DNA from: Wocania_A sp964021735
GTDB lineage: Bacteria; Bacteroidota; Bacteroidia; Flavobacteriales; Flavobacteriaceae
Length of the DNA: 5,464 nt
Direction: 5' to 3'
Assembly (NCBI RefSeq): GCF_964021735.1
Contig: NZ_CAXIBN010000199.1
Span: forward strand, 1 to 5,464
Translations under genes and position numbers: made by a program
Shown here: positions 1 through 5,464 of the stretch, one piece after another
Layout: the number at the start of each line of letters is the position of its first letter
Position numbering within the stretch: position 1 is the stretch's first letter
The notes under the pieces: model-generated
The model's database searches: none
Told to the model about the DNA's origin: nothing
The model's input: the letters and a program-made list of their open reading frames with translations, nothing else

Positions 1-2
1 AA

Positions 3-22
3 TTATCAAAAAAATATGATAA
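3..22 (-). terminator. Short AT-rich inverted repeat after the AraC gene, possible weak terminator
   Basis: The arms TTATCA (3-8) and TGATAA (17-22) are perfect reverse complements with an 8-base loop. On the minus strand the repeat begins three bases after the stop codon of the AraC-family gene, where a terminator would be expected. The stem is only six base pairs with one G-C pair, and the T-run lies in the loop rather than after the stem. The window ends two bases later, so a following U-tract cannot be checked. It could equally be chance in AT-rich sequence. Confidence 0.25.
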
Positions 23-25
23 GCT

Positions 26-901
26 TTAACCTTTCTTTAAATTCCTATAGGCTTTAGGAGATTTACCCATAATCTTAGAAAAAACACGTGTAAAATAAAA
101 AGGATCGGCATAGCCTACCTGCTTTGCTATTTCATTAATTTTCAGATCACTAAAATCCAATAGTCCACAGGCTTTTTGGATTTTTAAATGGGTTAAATAA
201 TCTAATGGCGACCTAGAGGTTTTCTTTTTAAATAAGGAACAATATTGGGCAACCGAAAGCCCCACATGGGTTGCCAAGCTTTCCAAACTCAGCTTCTCGC
301 TTAAATGCCCTCTCATATAGGCAATGCTCTTTGCAATCCTATCGGAAGCATGTATTTCTTTTATTTTTCTAAACTGCGACAAATACCGCAAAGAACCTAG
401 CATGTGCCATAAGCAAATGTTGGCATATTCTAAATTATCTTTGCTGTACCCCATTTCGAGGTTGTTGTAAATCTCTTCAAACAATAAAATTCTGTCCTTA
501 AATCTAGAGTTTGCCGATAAGTCCAATTCAACCTTTTCATTAGGATGATTGACAAAAATATGGGATTTATCCCCTGTAAAATGAATCCAATAAATACTCC
601 ATGGATTTTGGTTGTTGGCACCATATCTGTGAGGCGTGAATGCCGAAATGATGATGTATTCATTCCTTTTAATAACCTGCTTCTTATTGTCTATTTCTAC
701 CCAACCTTCCCCATCGATACAGTAAATTAAAATATGCTGCGCACTCCCTTTTCGCTTTCTATAATGGTTTTTAGCTTTTGGATAATACCCAATATCGGTT
801 ACCATCAAAGCATTTATCAATTCATTTTCTTTCAATTCTTTTAGAATGCCTCTAGGCAAAATCACCGATTTCTCTTCCTTAAAACCTTCTTTTTTTCTCA
901 T
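26..901 (-). CDS. AraC-family transcriptional regulator with cupin-like sugar-sensing N-terminus
   Basis: Predicted cytoplasmic DNA-binding regulator of 291 residues, the usual length for AraC proteins with a sensor domain. The N-terminal half (about residues 50-130) looks like an AraC_binding cupin, with the family-typical PHRYG motif followed by PWSIYWIHFTG. The C-terminal hundred residues (about 188-288) form the double helix-turn-helix. The first HTH is around LSLESLATHVGLS and the second around INEIAKQVGYADPFYFTRVF, ending in the characteristic GKSPKAYR. The start chosen is the ATG at 901-899. An in-frame TTG at 919-917 would add six residues (MIYFYD), but it is a rare start codon and its sequence is not domain-like. 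No clear Shine-Dalgarno lies before either, as is normal in Bacteroidota. The gene diverges from a sugar porter gene, so it probably controls that operon in response to a sugar. The ligand, and whether it activates or represses, cannot be read from the sequence. Family assignment is firm; the target is inference. Confidence 0.95.
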   Translation of the reverse strand: MRKKEGFKEEKSVILPRGILKELKENELINALMVTDIGYYPKAKNHYRKRKGSAQHILIYCIDGEGWVEIDNKKQVIKRNEYIIISAFTPHRYGANNQNPWSIYWIHFTGDKSHIFVNHPNEKVELDLSANSRFKDRILLFEEIYNNLEMGYSKDNLEYANICLWHMLGSLRYLSQFRKIKEIHASDRIAKSIAYMRGHLSEKLSLESLATHVGLSVAQYCSLFKKKTSRSPLDYLTHLKIQKACGLLDFSDLKINEIAKQVGYADPFYFTRVFSKIMGKSPKAYRNLKKG

Positions 902-936
902 ATCATAAAAATATATCAAAATAATAAGATAATCCA

Positions 937-967
937 GTTTTATAAAAATATTCTCTATTTGTTTTAT
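937..967. repeat. Pair of GTTTTAT direct repeats upstream of the porter promoter
   Basis: GTTTTAT occurs at 937-943 and again at 961-967, in the same orientation with a 24-base period. The second copy overlaps the last base of the -33 element. AraC-family proteins commonly bind direct repeats placed just upstream of or against the promoter, so this is a candidate operator. Seven AT-rich bases can easily recur by chance, so support is weak. Confidence 0.2.
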
Positions 968-988
968 GGGGCTTTACCGCTACATTTG
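958..988 (+). promoter_or_regulatory. Bacteroidota-type promoter for the sugar porter operon
   Basis: TTTG at 958-961 and TACATTTG at 981-988 are separated by 19 bases. They match exactly the known Bacteroidota sigma-ABfr consensus of TTTG near -33 and TAnnTTTG near -7. Setting the -33 and -7 positions on these boxes puts the transcription start at about 992, giving a leader of roughly 38 bases before the ATG at 1030. The position within the divergent region and the orientation fit the porter gene. The match is seen directly; activity is inferred. Confidence 0.8.
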
Positions 989-989
989 G

Positions 990-1007
990 AAATTAATCCA
1001 TTAATTT
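990..1007. promoter_or_regulatory. 18-base interrupted palindrome at the predicted transcription start, candidate operator
   Basis: AAATTAAT (990-997) and ATTAATTT (1000-1007) are perfect reverse complements around a two-base CC centre. The element begins one base after the -7 box and covers the predicted start site near 992. A symmetric dimeric repressor bound here would block transcription of the porter operon. AraC proteins more often use asymmetric or directly repeated sites, so the binder might be another regulator. As RNA, a two-base loop is too tight for the full stem, which favours a DNA-level role. The all-A/T arms lower its significance in this AT-rich stretch. Confidence 0.4.
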
Positions 1008-1029
1008 ATTCACATAACTCCAATAGATT

Positions 1030-2424
1030 ATGAGCAACACACATACATTTAACTACCGCTTTTTAATTCGTATTTCGATGGTTACCGCCATGGGTGGGCT
1101 TTTATTTGGGTACGATTGGGTGGTTATAGGTGGCGCAAAACCATTTTACGAAAAGTTTTTTGATATTACCAACTCGCCATCATTACAGGGTTGGGCCATG
1201 AGCTGTGCTTTGGTAGGCTGTCTCGTGGGCGCTATTTTTTCCGGGTTGCTCAGTGATAAGTATGGCAGAAAAAGACTCTTAATTTTAGCTGCTTTTCTGT
1301 TTGTACTTTCTGCAATAGGTACTGGTGCCACAAGCAACTTTACACTTTTCATTCTATATCGTATTATTGGAGGTGTAGGTATTGGTTTAGCCTCCAACCT
1401 CTCTCCTATGTATATTGCCGAAGTTTCACCAGGTGCCGTTAGGGGCAAGTTTGTATCCTTAAACCAGTTAACCATCGTTATTGGCATATTGGCTGCCCAA
1501 TTGGTTAATTGGCAATTGGCAGAACCTGTACCGTTAAATGCAACCGATGCAGAGATTTTAAACTCATGGAACGGACAAACGGGTTGGCGCTGGATGTTCT
1601 GGGTAGAAATTATTCCTGCAGGACTCTTTTTTATATTGATGTTTTTTGTGCCAGAAAGCCCAAGATGGTTGGCAAAAAATGAAAAAGGAGACAAGGCATT
1701 AACGATACTTACCAAAATCGGTGGACAGGACTACGCCCAAGGAGAAATGAATAGCATTCAAGAAAACACACTGGGACTTTCAGAAAAAATAAATCTTAAA
1801 GAACTATTTAGTCCTAATTTAAGAAACGTACTAATTATAGGAATTGTTATAGCCGTATTTCAACAATGGTGTGGCATCAATGTTATTTTCAACTATGCCG
1901 AAGAGATTTTTTCATCGGCAGGATACGGTGTTTCAGACATTCTTTTTAACATCGTCATTACAGGTAGTGTAAATTTAGTATTTACATTCGTGGCTATCTT
2001 TACCGTAGACCGTTGGGGCCGACGTGCTTTAATGCTCATGGGCGCTGGCGGATTGGCAGGCATTTATGCTTTAATGGGTACGGCCTACTTTTTCGAAATT
2101 ACAGGATGGCCTTTATTAATTTTGGTTATTTCGGCAATTGCCTGTTATGCCATGTCTCTGGCACCAGTAACTTGGGTGGTGCTTTCAGAAATTTTCCCAA
2201 ATAGAATTAGAGGCGCTGCCATGGCAGTAGCCACCATTGCTTTATGGCTGGCATGCTTTATTTTAACCTATACATTCCCATTATTAAACCACTTTTTTGG
2301 AGCATCAGGAACGTTTTGGTTATACGGATTGATCTCGATAGCTGGCTTTATGTTTATCTATAAAAAATTACCAGAAACCAAAGGCAAATCGTTAGAAGCT
2401 ATTGAAAAAGAAATCTCTAAATAA
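1030..2424 (+). CDS. Sugar porter, MFS family, XylE-like proton symporter
   Basis: Complete 464-residue inner-membrane sugar transporter with the hydrophobicity of twelve membrane helices. Sugar-porter signatures appear in order: GYDWVVIGG in helix 1, SDKYGRKR after helix 2 (75-82), YIAEVSPGAVRG after helix 4 (128-139), PESPRWL after helix 6 (208-214), QQWCGIN in helix 7 (278-284), DRWGRR (327-332), WVVLSEIFPNRIRG at helix 10 (382-395) and PETKG at the C-terminus (448-452). Residues matching the xylose/glucose-binding set of E. coli XylE are present: Q146, Q278, Q279, N284 and W382. D29 and R111 match the XylE Asp27/Arg133 pair tied to proton coupling, so symport is likely. There is a periplasmic loop of about 25 residues between helices 5 and 6. 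The start is the ATG about 38 bases after the predicted transcription start; no Shine-Dalgarno is seen. The gene is divergent from an AraC regulator and followed after 71 bases by a DUF5107/TPR gene, so it is probably the first gene of an operon. The family is certain; the substrate (xylose, arabinose, glucose, galactose or similar) is not. Confidence 0.96.
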   Translation: MSNTHTFNYRFLIRISMVTAMGGLLFGYDWVVIGGAKPFYEKFFDITNSPSLQGWAMSCALVGCLVGAIFSGLLSDKYGRKRLLILAAFLFVLSAIGTGATSNFTLFILYRIIGGVGIGLASNLSPMYIAEVSPGAVRGKFVSLNQLTIVIGILAAQLVNWQLAEPVPLNATDAEILNSWNGQTGWRWMFWVEIIPAGLFFILMFFVPESPRWLAKNEKGDKALTILTKIGGQDYAQGEMNSIQENTLGLSEKINLKELFSPNLRNVLIIGIVIAVFQQWCGINVIFNYAEEIFSSAGYGVSDILFNIVITGSVNLVFTFVAIFTVDRWGRRALMLMGAGGLAGIYALMGTAYFFEITGWPLLILVISAIACYAMSLAPVTWVVLSEIFPNRIRGAAMAVATIALWLACFILTYTFPLLNHFFGASGTFWLYGLISIAGFMFIYKKLPETKGKSLEAIEKEISK

Positions 2425-2443
2425 AATTATAGATGTAATTGTG

Positions 2444-2463
2444 ATATGCGTTCGTCTGCATAT
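2444..2463 (+). repeat. Small hairpin in the porter-DUF5107 intergenic gap
   Basis: ATATGC (2444-2449) and GCATAT (2458-2463) form a perfect six-pair stem, extendable by one G-U pair (2450 with 2457) to leave a TTCGTC loop. It lies 20 bases after the porter stop codon and 33 bases before the next start. No T-run follows, so it is not a standard intrinsic terminator. It may be an RNA processing or stability element that sets the relative expression of the two genes, or it may be fortuitous. Confidence 0.35.
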
Positions 2464-2495
2464 AGCAAATATAATCCCTTAAAATACAATACTAT

Positions 2496-5464
2496 ATGAA
2501 AGTAAAGGTTTGGAAAGAAGACGTTATCATACCAACTTATGAAATTGGAGAACCCGAAAAAAACCCTGTATTTCTAGAAAACAGAGTGTACCAAGGAAGC
2601 TCAGGAAAAGTGTACCCACACCCCGTAATTGAGAAAATAAGCGATACCAAAATAGACAAAGCATGGCAAGCGGTTTATTTGGAAAACGATTTTGTTAAAA
2701 TCATGATTTTACCAGAATTGGGCGGTCGTGTTCAAATGGCATACGATAAAACAAAAAACCGCCACTTCGTATATTACAACCAAGTTATAAAACCCGCCTT
2801 AGTAGGTCTAACAGGCCCCTGGATATCGGGAGGCATCGAATTTAACTGGCCACAGCACCACAGGCCATCGACCTACAGTCCCGTAGATTTTGATATTGAA
2901 GAACACGCCGATGGCAGCAAAACCGTTTGGTGTAGCGAAGTTGAGCGAATGTTTAGAACCAAAGGCATGGCTGGTTTTACGCTTTACCCGGACAAAGCCT
3001 ACATGGAAATTAAAGTAAAATTATATAACAGAACCTCGCAGCCCCAAACCTTTTTGTGGTGGGCAAACCCTGCGGTAAAAGTTAACGACCATTACCAATC
3101 TGTTTTCCCTCCAGATGTACATGCCGTTTTTGACCACGGCAAACGTGATGTATCCGATTTCCCCATAGCAACTGGAACCTATTATAAAAAAGATTATGCC
3201 CCGGGAACCGATATTTCTCGTTACAAAAACATTCCCGTTCCCACCTCTTATATGGCAATTAATAGCGATTATAACTTTGTTGGAGGTTTCGAAAACGATA
3301 GCCAAGGAGGACTCCTGCATGTTGCAGATAATAATGTGTCGCCTGGAAAAAAACAATGGACTTGGGGTAATGGCGAATTTGGGAAAGCTTGGGACAGAAA
3401 CTTAACCGACGAAGATGGCCCGTACATCGAGCTCATGTGTGGGGTCTATACCGATAACCAACCCGATTTTTCTTGGATGCACCCTTTTGAAGAAAAAACA
3501 TTCTCACAATATTTTATGCCCTATCGGGATTTAGGTGTCGTTAAAAATGCCACCAAAGACGCGCTGCTTAATTTAGAATTTGAAGATGACCATGCCACCG
3601 TAAAGTTTTACACATTGGGCATTTATCCCAATGCAAAAATCAAATTACAAGCCAAGGGCATTGTATTTCTTGAAGATACTACAGATGCTTCACCTGAAAA
3701 ATCCTATAAAAAAACCATTACCATTGATGCATCCATGCCTATTACCGATTATAAATTGAGCTTAGAAGATGCCTCAGGAAATCTATTGGTGAGTTATCAG
3801 CCGAAAGACACATCAAACAAGCAAATGCCTGAACCTGCCAAAGCGGCTAAATCTCCAGAAGAGATTAAGAGTATCGAACAACTTTTTTTAAGAGGACTTC
3901 ATCTTGAGCAATACAGGCACGCCACTTACAATCCGAAAGATTATTACCTCGAGGCTTTAAAAAGAGAACCTGGAGATGTAAGATGTAATAATGCCATGGG
4001 ATTATTGCTTTTACGTCAAGGGCAATTTAAACAAGCCGAAGCGTACTTTAGAAAAGCCATAGAAACGCTTATCGAGAGAAATCCTAATCCGTACGATGGC
4101 GAACCTTACTACAATTTAGGACTAGCGTTAAAATACCAAGAAAAATACGAAGATGCCTATAAAGCCTTCTACAAATCGGCATGGAATGCTGCATGGCAAG
4201 ATGCTGCTTACTTTCATTTAGCAGAAATAGCATCACTGCAAGGCCATTTAACTTACGCCTTAGAACTTATTGAAAAATCATTACTCAGAAACTGGCATAA
4301 CCATAAAGCCAGAGCCCTGAAAATTGCATTATTGCGAAAAACGAGACAAAAGAAATTGGCGGAAAAACTAATTGAGGACAGTTTAACCATTGATACGTTT
4401 AATTTTGGAGCCTTATTCGAAAAGTATCTTTTAAGCAGCCATCCAACCCATCTTGAACAGTTACAAAATTTGATGCGAAATGACATCCATAATTATATCG
4501 AATTTTCACTAGATTACGCCAATGCTGGTCTGTTTGATGAAGCCATTAAACTACTTAGTTTGGGGCTTAGCGTAAACGACAAAAACCCTATGGCATTTTA
4601 TTTTCTAGCGTGGTTTGAAGCCCGAAGAGGAAACAACGCTGCTGCTATAGCATTGTGTAAAGACAGAGACCCTAACGGATGCTTTGCGTATCGGCTTGAA
4701 GCCATTAGCGCATTAAAATCTGCTATAGCATTAAAGCCTAACGATGCTAAAGCCCATTACCATTTAGGCAATTTATGGTACGATAAAAGACAGTACACCC
4801 AAGCCATAGCCTGTTGGGAATCCTCTAGAAATATAGACCCTAATTTCCCAACCGTACGCAGAAATTTAGCATTAGCTTATTTCAATAAACGGGGCGCTAA
4901 GGAAAAAGCCCTATTAGAATTAGAAACAGCCTTTACATTGGATACCAATGATGCCAGAATATTTATGGAGCTGGACCAATTATACAAAAGGCTGAATCAT
5001 CCCATTCAAAAACGTTTCGAGTTATTTAACACCTATCCCGATTTGGTAAACTTTAGAGATGATTTGTACTTAGAAAAATGCACGCTCTACAATCAACTCG
5101 GAGAATACACCAAGAGTCTGGACATGCTAATGAACAGGCAATTCCATCCATGGGAAGGTGGGGAAGGAAAAGTAACGGGGCAATACTTAGTAGCCCTTAC
5201 GGAACTGGCCAAAATGGCTATTTCGGAAAAAGAATATGCCAAAGCCATAGAAATTCTTAAAAAAACCGAAACATACCCAAATAATTTAGGTGAAGGCAAA
5301 TTAGAAGGCACACAGGAAAACGATATCAATTATTGGTTGGGTTGTGCTTACGAGGGTCTAGGAGAAAAAAATAATGCCGAAATTTACTGGCGTAAAGCGG
5401 CAAAAGGGTTATCGGAACCCTCTGCTGCCGTTTTTTATAACGATCAGCAACCCGATAAAATATT
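2496..5464 (+). CDS. DUF5107 domain protein with C-terminal TPR-type helices, 3' end outside window
   Basis: Single uninterrupted frame of 989 complete codons plus two bases, still open at the window edge. Family members are usually around 1,100 residues, so little is probably missing. There is no signal peptide or membrane helix (it begins MKVKVWKEDV), so a cytoplasmic location is likely. Residues about 30-350 look like the DUF5107 beta-rich, galactose-mutarotase-like domain: LPELGGRV (72-79), WISGGIEFNWPQHHRP (109-124), WWANPAVKVNDHY (188-200), TWGNGEFGKAWD (289-300), NLTDEDGPYIEL (302-313) and MHPFEEKTFSQYFMPYR (328-344). A beta-like stretch and a linker (about 350-450) lead to tetratricopeptide-type helices, clearest at 493-600 and 750-783 (KAHYHLGNLWYDKRQYTQAI, then NIDPN). 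A conserved-looking HPWEGGEG lies at 884-891. The start is the ATG in an A-rich context; no promoter is seen in the 71-base gap, so co-transcription with the sugar porter is likely. The reaction is not known to me. The fold and context suggest binding or converting a sugar after import; a sensor or scaffold role is also possible. Family confidence is high, function low. Confidence 0.9.
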   Translation, partial: MKVKVWKEDVIIPTYEIGEPEKNPVFLENRVYQGSSGKVYPHPVIEKISDTKIDKAWQAVYLENDFVKIMILPELGGRVQMAYDKTKNRHFVYYNQVIKPALVGLTGPWISGGIEFNWPQHHRPSTYSPVDFDIEEHADGSKTVWCSEVERMFRTKGMAGFTLYPDKAYMEIKVKLYNRTSQPQTFLWWANPAVKVNDHYQSVFPPDVHAVFDHGKRDVSDFPIATGTYYKKDYAPGTDISRYKNIPVPTSYMAINSDYNFVGGFENDSQGGLLHVADNNVSPGKKQWTWGNGEFGKAWDRNLTDEDGPYIELMCGVYTDNQPDFSWMHPFEEKTFSQYFMPYRDLGVVKNATKDALLNLEFEDDHATVKFYTLGIYPNAKIKLQAKGIVFLEDTTDASPEKSYKKTITIDASMPITDYKLSLEDASGNLLVSYQPKDTSNKQMPEPAKAAKSPEEIKSIEQLFLRGLHLEQYRHATYNPKDYYLEALKREPGDVRCNNAMGLLLLRQGQFKQAEAYFRKAIETLIERNPNPYDGEPYYNLGLALKYQEKYEDAYKAFYKSAWNAAWQDAAYFHLAEIASLQGHLTYALELIEKSLLRNWHNHKARALKIALLRKTRQKKLAEKLIEDSLTIDTFNFGALFEKYLLSSHPTHLEQLQNLMRNDIHNYIEFSLDYANAGLFDEAIKLLSLGLSVNDKNPMAFYFLAWFEARRGNNAAAIALCKDRDPNGCFAYRLEAISALKSAIALKPNDAKAHYHLGNLWYDKRQYTQAIACWESSRNIDPNFPTVRRNLALAYFNKRGAKEKALLELETAFTLDTNDARIFMELDQLYKRLNHPIQKRFELFNTYPDLVNFRDDLYLEKCTLYNQLGEYTKSLDMLMNRQFHPWEGGEGKVTGQYLVALTELAKMAISEKEYAKAIEILKKTETYPNNLGEGKLEGTQENDINYWLGCAYEGLGEKNNAEIYWRKAAKGLSEPSAAVFYNDQQPDKI

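Noticed and set aside
430..730. Overlapping open frames on both strands inside the AraC gene
   Set aside because: They are out of frame with, or antisense to, a well-supported regulator; no domain-like sequence is present.
917..924. TTATTTTG on the minus strand as the -7 box of an AraC promoter
   Set aside because: It has one mismatch to TAnnTTTG and no TTTG or TTG at the proper distance upstream; not enough to annotate.
990..1007. The 18-base palindrome as an intrinsic terminator
   Set aside because: It has no G-C-rich stem and no following T-run, its centre is only two bases, and it lies just after a promoter rather than after a gene.
1146..1715. A 189-codon open frame antisense to the sugar porter gene
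   Set aside because: It lies wholly inside the porter coding sequence; its translation resembles no family and reflects the composition of the transporter gene.
3021..3405. Open frames on both strands within the DUF5107 domain region
   Set aside because: The long plus-strand frame runs uninterrupted through here with family motifs, so these are shadows.
4642..4732. A 13-base direct repeat, CTGCTATAGCATT, at 4642-4654 and 4720-4732
   Set aside because: Both copies are in the same reading frame 26 codons apart and encode A-A/S-I-A-L helix segments of the helical region, so similar helix sequence or chance explains them better than a DNA element.
5078..5329. Short open frames near the right edge on both strands
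   Set aside because: They overlap the helical region of the DUF5107 protein, including its HPWEGGEG motif, and have no coding support of their own.
1..5464. tRNA, rRNA, CRISPR arrays, insertion sequences or phage genes
   Set aside because: No cloverleaf, repeat-spacer pattern, transposase motif or terminal inverted repeats were seen; almost all bases belong to three genes.

Overview
The window looks like chromosomal DNA from a member of the Bacteroidota, most probably a flavobacterium. It is AT-rich, its genes have no obvious Shine-Dalgarno sequences, and the divergent intergenic region holds a textbook Bacteroidota promoter (TTTG, 19 bases, TACATTTG). All protein families present are common in that phylum. 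No species can be named from the sequence alone.

Layout. Bases 1-25 lie past the stop of the first gene and hold a short AT-rich inverted repeat. Bases 26-901 (minus strand) encode an AraC-family regulator with a cupin-like N-terminal sensor and a C-terminal double helix-turn-helix. Bases 902-1029 are a divergent control region with a forward promoter at 958-988 and, at its predicted transcription start, an 18-base interrupted palindrome at 990-1007. Bases 1030-2424 (plus) encode a complete 464-residue sugar porter of the major facilitator superfamily. It keeps the Asp/Arg pair that marks proton-coupled members such as E. coli XylE. Bases 2425-2495 hold a small hairpin and no recognisable promoter. 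Bases 2496-5464 (plus) are one long reading frame, still open at the window edge (989 complete codons). It encodes a probably cytoplasmic protein with an N-terminal DUF5107-type, mutarotase-like beta domain followed by tetratricopeptide-type helices.

How the parts may work together (inference). The AraC protein would sense a sugar or its derivative and control the divergent operon. The porter would bring a mono- or small oligosaccharide across the inner membrane, and the DUF5107/TPR protein would bind or act on that sugar, or a product of it, in the cytoplasm. There is no SusC/SusD pair, secreted glycosidase or catabolic kinase/isomerase in the window, so the substrate cannot be named. The least understood part is the long DUF5107/TPR protein, which has very conserved-looking motifs at both ends and no function I can assign with confidence.
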